From Methanocella conradii HZ254 (GTDB lineage: Archaea; Halobacteriota; Methanocellia; Methanocellales; Methanocellaceae), in NCBI RefSeq assembly GCF_000251105.1, contig NC_017034.1:186001-250000 (forward strand): a DNA stretch of 64,000 nucleotides. The letters run 5' to 3'. Position numbers and translations under genes: made by a program. Position 1 is the stretch's first letter. Every line of letters begins with the position of its first letter. Positions 8,867 to 17,762 of the stretch are shown in pieces. The notes under the pieces were generated by a model. The model had not been told where the DNA came from. It was given only the letters and a program-made list of their open reading frames with translations, and did no database searches.

Positions 8867-10069
8867 TCATCTTTTGGCCAGAGAGGCAATTACGCTGGCT
8901 ATGTCGCCGCCTACCCTGTCCCAGCCATATTTTTCGACGCATGCCCTCCTGCCGGCGGCGCCCATGGATGCTCTGTCCGGCGACTCTATGAGAGATTTAA
9001 TGGCCGATGCAAGGCTTTCCGGGTCGCCAGGCCTTGCGAGCACGCCACAGCCGTTTTCGTTGATCACATCTCTCACTATATCAATGTCTGAGGCTACTAC
9101 GGGCTTGCCGCATGCCATGTACTCGAAAATCTTGATGGGCGAGAAGTAGAAGCCAAAACGCTCCATGTCCTTCACGCCTGAAGGGTCATAGGGGGCGACG
9201 CCTATGTCTGCGGCCGCAATATATTCTGGCACTTCCTCGTGCTTGATTGGGCCCGTAAATACCAGCTTGTCCATGGCCCCCAGGCTAGTAGCAAGGGGCT
9301 TCAATATCTCGGCATTCTTGCCCAGGATGAGAGCCCTATAGTCGTCGCCCAGCAACGCCATAGCCTTAATGAGGACTTCTATGCCGTGCCAGGCGCTCAT
9401 CTCGCCTATATATACTACTACTTTTTTTCCCTCAAGCCCGTGCTCTTTTCTGATGGTCGAGCCTTCCACTGGCCTGAACTCGTGGACGTCGACGCCCGCC
9501 GTGGTAATGCGCACCCGCCCGGCCGGGACAATCCCCTCCAAGACCTTTTGTGTGTAGGCGAACACTATGTCTGCGCATTTCAGGGCAGCGCGGCTATAGT
9601 CCGGGTCTATGACCTCCTCGATGACAGGCTTTTTAAGCAAGCGGGCGGGAAATGCGCCTATTCCCTTTGCCGAGTTGCGCTCCAGGACTGCGTCGATGCC
9701 ATATCTTGTGATGAGGCGGGCGGCCATCGTCGCCAGGGCGAGGCGATACGCTGTGGCAAAATAGGCCTTTTCGCCAAACTTGAATATGCGGGACCATGGT
9801 GATGGGCCGCCGGACGGCTTTCCCGCCGCCTTTCCCATTATAGGAAAGAAAATGCCCCTATATGCGCGGTGGACGTGTATGCCTTCGCTAAGCTTCTCAT
9901 ATGCCGGTTGTGCTTTCGACATACGCCTGCACAGTACGTGGACCTCGAATCCATTTCTAACGAGCACACGTGATACTTCCATCACGTGTGTTGACCCTCC
10001 GAGGAAGACGCCCGCGTGAGGCACGGGTATGTCTGGTGCCACGTATAAGACTGAAAGCCTTCGGCTCAT
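8867..10069 (-). CDS. Glycosyltransferase family 4
   Basis: A 400-residue GT4-like enzyme with an N-terminal domain starting LSVLYVAPDIPVPHAGVFLG, a central VVYIGEMSAWHGIEVLIKAM and a C-terminal PIKIFEYMACGKPVVASD. In the last motif the first Glu of EX7E is replaced by the stretch around FYFSPIKIFE, as in the GT4 branch related to WcaL/PimB. Its ATG overlaps the stop of the upstream GT4 gene by four bases (ATGA), so both are translated from one mRNA on the minus strand. The product probably adds one sugar to the lipid-linked surface glycan. Confidence 0.85.
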   Translation of the reverse strand: MSRRLSVLYVAPDIPVPHAGVFLGGSTHVMEVSRVLVRNGFEVHVLCRRMSKAQPAYEKLSEGIHVHRAYRGIFFPIMGKAAGKPSGGPSPWSRIFKFGEKAYFATAYRLALATMAARLITRYGIDAVLERNSAKGIGAFPARLLKKPVIEEVIDPDYSRAALKCADIVFAYTQKVLEGIVPAGRVRITTAGVDVHEFRPVEGSTIRKEHGLEGKKVVVYIGEMSAWHGIEVLIKAMALLGDDYRALILGKNAEILKPLATSLGAMDKLVFTGPIKHEEVPEYIAAADIGVAPYDPSGVKDMERFGFYFSPIKIFEYMACGKPVVASDIDIVRDVINENGCGVLARPGDPESLASAIKSLIESPDRASMGAAGRRACVEKYGWDRVGGDIASVIASLAKR

Positions 10070-11115
10070 TGTCTGCCCTCATAAACCTTGATGGCTCGTC
10101 CCGCCACCTCATCCCAGTCTAGCACGTTGCGCGGCATTCCTCTAAACCTTGCATTCCTTATAGCCTCAGCGAGCTTCTCCCCTTCTATGGGCAGCTCCAC
10201 CCCCGTGCAGGACTCGCCTATGAACTCGTCCAGCGCCGACCCTTTTGCCACGACGCATGGCACGCCCGCGGTCAGCGCTTCCGCCACGGTTATCCCGTAC
10301 GCCTCAAACCTGGACAGCATCACGAGCACGTCTGCTGTGGCGTACCATCTCAGCAGGTCTTCTCTGCTCTGGTCTTCCATGAATGCCACCCTATCCTTGA
10401 CCCCTATCGCCAGCGCTTCTTTTATCAAGGATTCCTTATAGGGCCCTTTCCCTATGATATGTAGCCGGTGCCATGGCAGGTATGGTAAAGCCCTTATGGC
10501 ATACTGCACGCCTTTATACTCTTCAAGCCTGCCCACGTATAGTATGACTTTCAAGCCTTTAGGATACGGCTCTAAGCCTTTAAACTCGGCCTTGTTCACG
10601 CCGTTCGGGATGACCTCGGCTTTATCATCGCAATTAAAATCCCTGCATACGAGGCTTTTCTCGAACTCCGAGACGCATATTATGCGGCTAGCCCTCTCGA
10701 AGATTCGCCTTCCCAGGTAAGCGTAGGGCTTTAACAGGAGGTTCCTCAGGGGAGTATGGCCGTGACCGTGGTAATGCGGGGTAAAAATGAGCCTTGGAGT
10801 TTTCGCCGATGCGGCATAGTAGGCTGGAAAGGCGTGGTATCCGTGGGCGTGGACTACATCGTATCCGTCAACTTTTTTCATGTAGGAGCGTAGCCCTGTG
10901 GAAAAATAGTAGGCATCGCCAGGCGCAAAGGCGGCGAACCTTAAGACTCTTACGCCATCGATAATCTCACTTTTAGGCAATTTTCCCGATGGGTCCGTGG
11001 AGAGCACCGTCACGTCGTGCCCCATGCGCGCCAATCTCTTGCTGATCTCCTCCACATGGGTCTCGACGCCGCCAATATAGGGCCTATACCGCGGGCACAC
11101 CTCAGCTATCCTCAT
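10066..11115 (-). CDS. Glycosyltransferase family 4
   Basis: A 349-residue GT4 enzyme. The start MRIAEVCPRYRPYIGGVETH is the classic acceptor-domain beginning (GGVETHVEE). ICVSEFEKS and VIPNGVNKAEF follow, then LYVGRLEEYKGVQYAI and the EX7E region in SRFEAYGITVAEALTAGVPC. It is the first gene of the minus-strand pair, with its promoter in the 114-base divergent gap to the gene at 11230. That gap contains CATAAATATATTTCG near 11153, which could serve either direction. Confidence 0.88.
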   Translation of the reverse strand: MRIAEVCPRYRPYIGGVETHVEEISKRLARMGHDVTVLSTDPSGKLPKSEIIDGVRVLRFAAFAPGDAYYFSTGLRSYMKKVDGYDVVHAHGYHAFPAYYAASAKTPRLIFTPHYHGHGHTPLRNLLLKPYAYLGRRIFERASRIICVSEFEKSLVCRDFNCDDKAEVIPNGVNKAEFKGLEPYPKGLKVILYVGRLEEYKGVQYAIRALPYLPWHRLHIIGKGPYKESLIKEALAIGVKDRVAFMEDQSREDLLRWYATADVLVMLSRFEAYGITVAEALTAGVPCVVAKGSALDEFIGESCTGVELPIEGEKLAEAIRNARFRGMPRNVLDWDEVAGRAIKVYEGRQ

Positions 11116-11229
11116 CGTACACCTCGGCCAAGGCTAACCATTACACCACTCTCATAAATATATTTCGTCGCCAGCCCCTGCCCATAAAATAATTATACCG
11201 GCAATGACGATAGACGCCTTGAGTCTCCT

Positions 11230-12384
11230 ATGAAAAAGACGAAGGTTTGCATCGTGGGGCCCTCCAAAAAGTTCCTGAGCGGCATCAGCTATTATACGAT
11301 AAGGCTGGCCAACTCGCTGGCAGAGTACCATGAAGTATCGGTGCTCTGCTTCAGGAACCTGCTACCCAAATTCATGTTCCCGGGGAGCAAGCACGTGGGC
11401 AAGGACCTGGCAAGCCTTGATTACGCTAAAAAGGTGAAGGCCTTCAATGGCATGGACTATAATAACCCTTTGACGTGGTATCGTGCCTATAAATTTTTAA
11501 AGGACGAGAAGCCCGACGTGGTCATCCTACAATGGTGGACCTCCTCGGTGGCGCACATGCACCTCCTGATAAGCTTTATCGCCGCCATGTCCACGAAGGC
11601 GAGGGTCATCATAGAGTTTCACGAGGTGGTGGACCCGCTGGAGGAGTCCATCCTGCCCCTCCGCATATACTCTCGAATCATGGGGCGCCTGCTGGTCAAA
11701 AGGGCTTCGCTATACGTGACCCACTCCGAATCCGACAGAAGGCTCATAGCCTCCAAGTATCACTTAAGCGAGGAGCGCATACGCGTCATCCCCCATGGCC
11801 TCTATGACCAGTACGAGCGTGTGCCTCAAAAGGAGGCCCGGGAGCAATTAGGGCTTGATGGGGAGTATGTCATACTGTCATTCGGGCTTATCAGGCCGTA
11901 TAAGGGCGTGCCCAACCTCATTAAAGCCTTTGGCGACCTGCCGCACGAGATGGCAGAAAAATCCAGGCTTTTAATAGCTGGTGAAGTATGGGAGGACGGA
12001 GAGGCTGTAATGAAGGCCATAAACGACTGTAGATACAAGGATAGGATCACTCTGGTCAACTCTTACATACCGGATAGCCTCATCCCCATATACTTTAACG
12101 CCTCCGACGTTGTAGTATTGCCATACCTGCGGGCGTCGCAGAGCGGCGTCGCCCATATTGCAATGTCATTCGGCAAGCCCATCGTGGTCTCCAGGGTGGG
12201 GGGCCTGGAAGAATCGATGGCAGGCTATGAAGGAACGTACTTCATCCCGCCAGGAGACATTTCCGCCATCAGGGATGCCATAATAAAGCTCTATGTCGAC
12301 CGCCCCCAGGCCTTTAATCCACCCAGGCTTGGGTGGGATATCATAGGAAAAAAGTACGAAGAAGTCATCTCAACCCTTAAGTAG
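11230..12384 (+). CDS. Glycosyltransferase family 4
   Basis: A 384-residue GT4-type protein starting KVCIVGPSKKFLSGISYYT (a glycine-containing nucleotide-sugar domain start). It has VIEFHEVVDP, VTHSESDRR, VIPHGLYDQYE, LSFGLIRPYKGV and the donor-site region LRASQSGVAHIAMSFGKPIV. The last region has the S-x-S-G-V form seen in one GT4 branch in place of the canonical EX7E pair. It is divergent from the minus-strand GT4 pair and separated from aglB by 67 bases. The sugar transferred is unknown. Confidence 0.83.
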   Translation: MKKTKVCIVGPSKKFLSGISYYTIRLANSLAEYHEVSVLCFRNLLPKFMFPGSKHVGKDLASLDYAKKVKAFNGMDYNNPLTWYRAYKFLKDEKPDVVILQWWTSSVAHMHLLISFIAAMSTKARVIIEFHEVVDPLEESILPLRIYSRIMGRLLVKRASLYVTHSESDRRLIASKYHLSEERIRVIPHGLYDQYERVPQKEAREQLGLDGEYVILSFGLIRPYKGVPNLIKAFGDLPHEMAEKSRLLIAGEVWEDGEAVMKAINDCRYKDRITLVNSYIPDSLIPIYFNASDVVVLPYLRASQSGVAHIAMSFGKPIVVSRVGGLEESMAGYEGTYFIPPGDISAIRDAIIKLYVDRPQAFNPPRLGWDIIGKKYEEVISTLK

Positions 12385-12440
12385 AGACCAATAAGTACGA
12401 AAGGTATATGTAAAAATAGTGCCCATTCACCCACACAACG

Positions 12441-12447
12441 AAGGTGA
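12441..12447 (+). promoter_or_regulatory. Shine-Dalgarno site that decides the aglB start
   Basis: AAGGTGA lies four bases before the ATG at 12452 and matches the archaeal anti-SD sequence well. It supports this start over the in-frame ATG at 12419, which has no such site. Confidence 0.6.
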
Positions 12448-12451
12448 GCGG

Positions 12452-15349
12452 ATGGCGAAACCATCGAAAGGGAAGAAGTCATTGAAGCCAGAGCAGAAGG
12501 CCGCAAGCCGTGATAAGGCGGCACAAAAGGGACAGTCGGGACAGCAGCCTCCAAAGGCTGTCCAGGCAGAAATTCAAAAAAGTAAGCCTGCGGCCGCTCC
12601 TGAAAAGGTGGAGCCGACAAAACAGGCAAGCATTGTAGAGAAATCGATTAATTTCTTCAGGTCAAGCGTGACGTGGTACACGGTCGCGCTGGTCATTATA
12701 ATGGCGTTCATGTTCTACATGAGGACGGTGCCAGCGCATGATGCGGTGTTCACAAACTGGCCCTGGATTAACGGCTCTACTTATGTAAACGTGGCAGAGG
12801 ACGATGGCGTCTATCACATGAGGCTTCTCTACAATACGCTTCAGCACTTCCCGTTCAGGATCATGTATGACCCGTTCACGCATTTCCCGTATGGGAATAC
12901 CATACACTTCGGGCCACTATTTGAGCTTATACCGGCGGCTTTCCTGCTTATCATAGGCCTTGGGCACCCTGCCCAGTCGCTCATCGATACGGTGGCCGCA
13001 TACTACCCGGCGTTCCTGGGCATACTGGTCGTCATACCGGTGTACTATACTGGTAAAAAGCTGTTCGGCCGGCGGGCGGGGCTGGTCGCCGCCATCATCC
13101 TGGCGTTCTTGCCCGGGGCGTTCTTCTGGCGCTCCATGCTGGGCTCGACCGACCACCACATAGCTGAGGTGCTCTTCATGGCCTCCACGGTCGCCTGCCT
13201 CGTGTACGCCCTCGACGCGGCCAAAGGCTCAAAGCTCAGCCTCGAGCACCTTAAAAACAAGGATTGGAAGTCCGCTAAGATGCCGCTCATCTACGCAGCT
13301 CTAACCGGCCTATTCTTCGGCTGCTACCTGCTGAACTGGGTCGGCGCAATGCTGCTCGCCTTCATACTCTTCGCCTACTTCACGCTGCAGGCCTTCGTCG
13401 ACCACCTCAAGGGCCGCCCGCTGGACTATATACCTATACTGGCGGCCTTCGTGTTCCTCATCCCGACAATCATGGTGCTGCCCTACTCGCTGGGCAACCC
13501 GTCCTTCCAGGCGGTCTACTACTCCCTGACCCAGCCAGTCATACTCATCTTCGCCTTTATTGCTATATGCGCCGAGTATCTTATATCGAGGACGATGCAG
13601 CAGAGCAAGGTTGAGAGGTGGGCGTACCCGGTCTCAATCCTGGGCATAAGCGTAATAGGCTTACTCCTCATTTACCTGGCCATCCCCGGCCTGTTTGGCA
13701 TCCTCAACTATGGTATCGGCCAGCTGTGGCCGAGCGGCGGGACCTTGACCATTAGAGAGGCATACCCGACGTTCCGGGACCAGGATGCGGGCGGTATATT
13801 TAGTTTCAAGACGGTCTGGTATTACTTCTTCTTGACGTTCCCTGCATCCATCCTCGGGCTGCTCCTGTTCGCCTTCAGGGCGGCTAAAAAGCAGCGCCCC
13901 TCCGACATCATGTTCCTGGTGTGGAACCTGGTCATGTTCTGGGCGCTCATAGCGCAGAACAGGTACACCTATTACTTCGCCCTGAACGCCTCTCTCCTCA
14001 CGGCTTACCTCGCGGCCGAGATGTTCAACGCCATAAGACTCGACGACCTGTGGGCAAGCTTCAGGAAGAAGGTGGACAGCATGGAGAGCTTCCAGAGGTT
14101 CGTAAAGAAAAACATGGGAAGCTGCCTGGCCGTGGCCTTCGTCCTGCTCGTGTTCGGCTTCATTGCAGTATACCCGACGCTGCCCATGAGTGACCTCACC
14201 ACGCAAGGCAAGGAAGGGGCGCTGTTCCAGTGCTCCAGGTCATCGCCGGGAATGCCATATGAGTGGTACGACGCCCTTATGTGGATGCGAAACCACACCC
14301 CGGACCCCCAGGGGTCGCCGGTAAACGCGTCACTGGACTATTGGAGCGGGCAGTACTATAAGTCTCCGTCCAATAAAACATATGATTACCCGGCGAGCGC
14401 TTATGGCGTGATGTCCTGGTGGGACTATGGCCACATGATCACCTATATCGCGAACAGGATACCCAACGCTAACCCGTTCCAGGCGGGCATCATCGAGGAG
14501 AACGGGACGACCGGTGCATCGCCGTTCTTCTGCTCAACCGACGAGAACAGGAGCGTCCAGATGCTCGACGCCCTGGGCTCGCGCTACGTCATAATCGATA
14601 ACGAGATGGCCTCGACCAAGTTCTACGCCATCCAGTCGTGGATAGGCGACACCGAAGGGTGGAAGACGGAGGCCAGGGCCAATCTCACCTTTGCGAACAT
14701 GACGGAGGGAATAATATACGATACAGGCGAGCAGGTGCCCATCATCGCGGATACTGATAAGTGGAACAGCTCCATCATGAACCGGCTCTATTATGGGGAC
14801 GCCAGTGGCATGAGCCACTACCGCCTGGTCTACGAGTCGGCCGGCTCATATGCGCTTAACTTCATGTATATGCAGTTTGGCGACCAGGGCCAGGTCTCTT
14901 ATGGCATGCTAGAAATACCGCTAAGGTTTGATAACTATACGGACGCCTACAGCTACTACGACGCGGCTAGCAGGTTCGCGCTGTCGCAGAACAATCAGGG
15001 GACGTTCTATATATATAGCGCCAGGCCGCCTGCAAAATGGGTCAAGATATTCGAGAAGGTCGAGGGGGCTACTCTGACCGGAAGCGCCCCGGATGGCGCC
15101 AGCGTGACCGCCACGCTAACGCTTAAGACCGACTGGGACAGGACGTTCAACTACACGGCGACCACAGTTGCCCATAACGGCACCTACTCCTTCGTGGTGC
15201 CGTACCCCACGGAGCAGATGAAGGGCGACGGCTACTCGTATGGCATCATGCCCCAGGGCGAGTACTCTATCACCTATGGCAATACCACTAAGTCCGTGGC
15301 CGTGCCGGAGAGCGCAGTGATGAACGGTGCCACCATCCAGGTATCATAA
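12452..15349 (+). CDS. aglB: Oligosaccharyltransferase AglB (STT3 family)
   Basis: A 965-residue STT3/AglB protein, the catalytic enzyme of archaeal N-glycosylation. It transfers the finished glycan from dolichyl (di)phosphate to Asn in N-X-S/T on the outer membrane face. A Lys/Ala/Pro-rich cytoplasmic lead of about 65 residues precedes about 13 membrane helices. The first external loop has VAEDDGVYH (metal-binding Asp pair) and a later loop has GSTDHHIAEV. The soluble C-terminal domain carries the sequon-binding WWDYG motif at residues 656-660. The long polar lead is unusual in composition. The next gene starts at the base after the stop codon, so the GT2 partner is in the same operon. Confidence 0.96.
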   Translation: MAKPSKGKKSLKPEQKAASRDKAAQKGQSGQQPPKAVQAEIQKSKPAAAPEKVEPTKQASIVEKSINFFRSSVTWYTVALVIIMAFMFYMRTVPAHDAVFTNWPWINGSTYVNVAEDDGVYHMRLLYNTLQHFPFRIMYDPFTHFPYGNTIHFGPLFELIPAAFLLIIGLGHPAQSLIDTVAAYYPAFLGILVVIPVYYTGKKLFGRRAGLVAAIILAFLPGAFFWRSMLGSTDHHIAEVLFMASTVACLVYALDAAKGSKLSLEHLKNKDWKSAKMPLIYAALTGLFFGCYLLNWVGAMLLAFILFAYFTLQAFVDHLKGRPLDYIPILAAFVFLIPTIMVLPYSLGNPSFQAVYYSLTQPVILIFAFIAICAEYLISRTMQQSKVERWAYPVSILGISVIGLLLIYLAIPGLFGILNYGIGQLWPSGGTLTIREAYPTFRDQDAGGIFSFKTVWYYFFLTFPASILGLLLFAFRAAKKQRPSDIMFLVWNLVMFWALIAQNRYTYYFALNASLLTAYLAAEMFNAIRLDDLWASFRKKVDSMESFQRFVKKNMGSCLAVAFVLLVFGFIAVYPTLPMSDLTTQGKEGALFQCSRSSPGMPYEWYDALMWMRNHTPDPQGSPVNASLDYWSGQYYKSPSNKTYDYPASAYGVMSWWDYGHMITYIANRIPNANPFQAGIIEENGTTGASPFFCSTDENRSVQMLDALGSRYVIIDNEMASTKFYAIQSWIGDTEGWKTEARANLTFANMTEGIIYDTGEQVPIIADTDKWNSSIMNRLYYGDASGMSHYRLVYESAGSYALNFMYMQFGDQGQVSYGMLEIPLRFDNYTDAYSYYDAASRFALSQNNQGTFYIYSARPPAKWVKIFEKVEGATLTGSAPDGASVTATLTLKTDWDRTFNYTATTVAHNGTYSFVVPYPTEQMKGDGYSYGIMPQGEYSITYGNTTKSVAVPESAVMNGATIQVS

Positions 15350-16249
15350 ATGAAAGACGGCGTTTGCATCCTCATCCCCACCCTAAACGAGGAGAAGACC
15401 ATAGGAGACCTGGTGGCCCGCTTCAAGAGGCTGGGCTACGAGGACGTCCTCGTGATAGACGGCAATAGCTCGGATAACACCGTGCAGGAGGCGAAGGCGG
15501 CAGGCGCCCGCGTCGTCATGCAGGACGGCTGTGGCAAGGGCAGGGCAATCCAGCAGGCCTTCGCCATCATTGACAAAGACATAACGGTGATGATCGACGG
15601 CGACGGGACCTACCTGCCAGAAGAGGTGGATAAGCTCGTCGAGCCCATCGCCAGCGGCAGGGCGGACCACGTCATGGGTAACCGCTTCGCCAACTATGAG
15701 AAGGGCGCCTTCACCCGCCTCAACCTTCTGGGCAACAAGATCCTGAATAAGCTGTTCAACATCGACTATAAGGTGAGGCTGGAGGACATTCTTACCGGAT
15801 ACAGGGCTTTTAATAAAAAGGCCATAAAGGTGATGGACCTCAACCAGTCGGGCTTCGGCATCGAGGTAGAGCTCACGGTGGAGAGCATTAAGAAAGATCT
15901 GCGCATCTTAGAGGTGCCCATCTCGTATAGGGCAAGGGCACCTGGTGCCCCGACGAAGCTTAAGCCCCTGGAGGACGGCTTCAAGATTGGCTATACAATT
16001 TATAAGCTCGGCAAGACTTATAACCCCATGCTGTATTTAAGCCTTATAGGCGCCGCCTTCGTCGTCGCCGGGCTGGTCGTGGGCAGCTACGTCACCATTG
16101 ACTGGTTTAAGGGCATCAATCACCTTCCGCTGACCGTTTTGACCGCCCTTTTGACCATCACGGGCGTCCAGATATTCATTTTCGGGTACCTGAGCGACAT
16201 GATCGTGCAGCTTCAACGGGAGATGCTGCGTGAGCTCAGGAAGCGCTAA
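15350..16249 (+). CDS. Polyprenyl-phosphate GT2 (AglJ/AglK-like)
   Basis: A 299-residue family 2 glycosyltransferase of the dolichyl-phosphate sugar synthase type. It starts GVCILIPTLNEEKTIGD, has VIDGNSSDNT and the metal-binding MIDGDGTY (DxD near residue 84), and ends with two membrane helices (about residues 224-285) that hold it at the membrane. AglJ and AglK proteins with this layout add the first sugar to dolichol phosphate in N-glycan synthesis. Its direct abutment to aglB (ATG follows the TAA with no gap) supports that role. The sugar itself (glucose or GlcNAc) cannot be decided. A hairpin with a T run follows the gene. Confidence 0.85.
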   Translation: MKDGVCILIPTLNEEKTIGDLVARFKRLGYEDVLVIDGNSSDNTVQEAKAAGARVVMQDGCGKGRAIQQAFAIIDKDITVMIDGDGTYLPEEVDKLVEPIASGRADHVMGNRFANYEKGAFTRLNLLGNKILNKLFNIDYKVRLEDILTGYRAFNKKAIKVMDLNQSGFGIEVELTVESIKKDLRILEVPISYRARAPGAPTKLKPLEDGFKIGYTIYKLGKTYNPMLYLSLIGAAFVVAGLVVGSYVTIDWFKGINHLPLTVLTALLTITGVQIFIFGYLSDMIVQLQREMLRELRKR

Positions 16250-16274
16250 TGCCGGATAGGCGGCATAATTTTTT
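16249..16274 (+). terminator. Hairpin plus T-run after the aglB operon
   Basis: ATGCCG (16249-16254) pairs with CGGCAT (16261-16266) around a six-base loop, and a run of six T follows within a few bases. This looks like a transcription terminator for aglB-GT2. Archaeal termination depends mainly on the T run, so the hairpin may be incidental. Confidence 0.45.
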
Positions 16275-16309
16275 ATGCTTATTGAATTATATTATTTTGG
16301 TGATGTTAT

Positions 16310-16618
16310 TTGCCAGAGTTCGCTAACCCGTTCGCCGGGATGAACGCCCCCAGGAAGCTGACTAAAGAGGAGCTTATACGGGCCATACGCTTTGACGTGG
16401 CCGCCGAGTACGAGGCCGCTCAGCTATACACGCAGCTGGCCGACTCTACGGACGATAAGCTCGCCCAGGCCGTGCTAAGAGACGTGGCCGAAGAAGAGGT
16501 CGTCCATGCTGGCGAGTTCCTGAGGCTACTCAAACACCTTGCCCCGGACGAGGAAAAGTCTTATAAAAAAGGCTACAGGGAAGTCGAGGAAATGATGGGG
16601 AAGCTCGAGAAGAAGTGA
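16310..16618 (+). CDS. Small ferritin-like protein (encapsulin-cargo type)
   Basis: A 102-residue helical protein. It starts at TTG 16310, chosen because GGTGAT (16299-16304) lies five bases upstream. The ATG at 16303 is in another frame and stops after seven codons. The sequence EFANPFAGMN, then EELIRAIRFDVAAEYEAAQL, VLRDVAEEEVVHAGEFLRLL and a Lys/Glu-rich tail matches the short ferritin-like family. That family has Glu-rich helix pairs with an ExxH motif (here EEEVVHAGEF) that bind a di-iron site. In some archaea the same domain is fused to the N-terminus of encapsulin shell proteins. No shell gene is in the window. A role in iron storage or oxidative stress is inference. Confidence 0.72.
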   Translation: MPEFANPFAGMNAPRKLTKEELIRAIRFDVAAEYEAAQLYTQLADSTDDKLAQAVLRDVAEEEVVHAGEFLRLLKHLAPDEEKSYKKGYREVEEMMGKLEKK

Positions 16619-16660
16619 GCCCCCATCATGCTATATTTTGCATGAAAACCCATTGATGAA

Positions 16661-16680
16661 AAACTATATAGTCGTATAAA
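16661..16680 (+). promoter_or_regulatory. TATA-type promoter for the surface protein gene
   Basis: ACTATATAGTCGTATAAATG at 16664-16683 gives two overlapping A/T boxes about 65-80 bases before the ATG at 16743, within a 124-base non-coding gap. Confidence 0.4.
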
Positions 16681-16742
16681 TGCTTATGAGCGACAGGAAA
16701 AAGCCGTAGCGCCCTGGCGGCATGGCTGACGGTGGAGTCTGA

Positions 16743-17702
16743 ATGATAAAACGCGATAAAACGCTCATAGCCTTGACATTTATAGTTATTTTCGCCTTTA
16801 TATGCGAGTTATCTGCTATCGCTGTGGCCGACAATTCGACAGCAACCGCGACTCCGATGGCGGAGCCTACGCTCACCGTGACGCCCGTGCCTACGCCGGC
16901 CGCCCGTGACGTGTTCTCCTCCCCGAAATGGGAGACGGATCATGTGGCCATCACGGTAAAAAACGCGGGGGCTCCAATTGTGGTGGTATCGTGGATAGAC
17001 AGCCCATTAAAGAATGCTACTATAGCCGTTGGGGCTGGCGAGACGATGGTCGTAACGACCCCCTCCATTCAGGCGGAGAACGGCCAGATCGTGAGCTTTG
17101 GGTTTGAGGCCTATGAAAACGGTGTGCTCATCAATTCGTATAATAAAACCATTACCGTCATGATGGGGCCGACGCCTACTCCCGCCCCCGTAGAGAGCGT
17201 GATCGTGTCCGGCCTGGTCGTGGATGCGGATAACGGCACCCCCATAGTAGGCGCATCACTCATCTTCCGCTCCATAACATATGAAAAGGCCTACCCGGCC
17301 GTGACGACGGGCAGCGATGGCATGTATACCTCGCCAAAGATGTACCCGGACTCGTACATGATAAAGATCACTGCGAGCGGCTACCAGCCAGCCCAGATGG
17401 TTACCGAAAAGATTACCGGCGATACCATGCTCGATAATATACAATTAAAGCGGCTGGCCGCGGCGCAAACGCCTACTCCCGCCCCCTCGCCGACCCCGGT
17501 AAACCCGATCGACTCCTGGATATCGCTCTTATACAACCCGCAGATGTGCCTGGGTGCGCTCACGGCCCTGGTGACCGCGATCGGAGGCTCGATAGGCATT
17601 TACGAGTGGATGGAGAGGCGACGCCTGGCCCGCCAGAAGGGAGAGGCCAGCGGGGGCGAAAAGAAGGATGAGCCTCCAGCAGGCGGCGTCAAGAAGCCCT
17701 AG
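16743..17702 (+). CDS. Surface-anchored protein with carboxypeptidase-regulatory-like domain
   Basis: A 319-residue secreted protein. An N-terminal signal/anchor helix (about residues 8-27) is followed by a Thr/Pro/Ala-rich linker. A domain of about 80 residues resembles the archaeal type IV pilin/CARDB-like beta fold (VAITVKNAGAPIVVVSWID). A second PTPAP linker leads to a carboxypeptidase regulatory-like repeat (SGLVVDADNGTPIVGASLIF). A third Pro/Thr linker leads to a C-terminal membrane helix (about residues 268-285) and a Lys/Glu-rich cytoplasmic tail. The linkers are likely sites of glycosylation by the nearby machinery. Its function is unknown; it is probably structural or binding. Confidence 0.65.
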   Translation: MIKRDKTLIALTFIVIFAFICELSAIAVADNSTATATPMAEPTLTVTPVPTPAARDVFSSPKWETDHVAITVKNAGAPIVVVSWIDSPLKNATIAVGAGETMVVTTPSIQAENGQIVSFGFEAYENGVLINSYNKTITVMMGPTPTPAPVESVIVSGLVVDADNGTPIVGASLIFRSITYEKAYPAVTTGSDGMYTSPKMYPDSYMIKITASGYQPAQMVTEKITGDTMLDNIQLKRLAAAQTPTPAPSPTPVNPIDSWISLLYNPQMCLGALTALVTAIGGSIGIYEWMERRRLARQKGEASGGEKKDEPPAGGVKKP

Positions 17703-17762
17703 ATTTGCCCATGAAATGCGCCATCGCCTTTAAATATATTCACAACATTTTTTTGATTCCAC

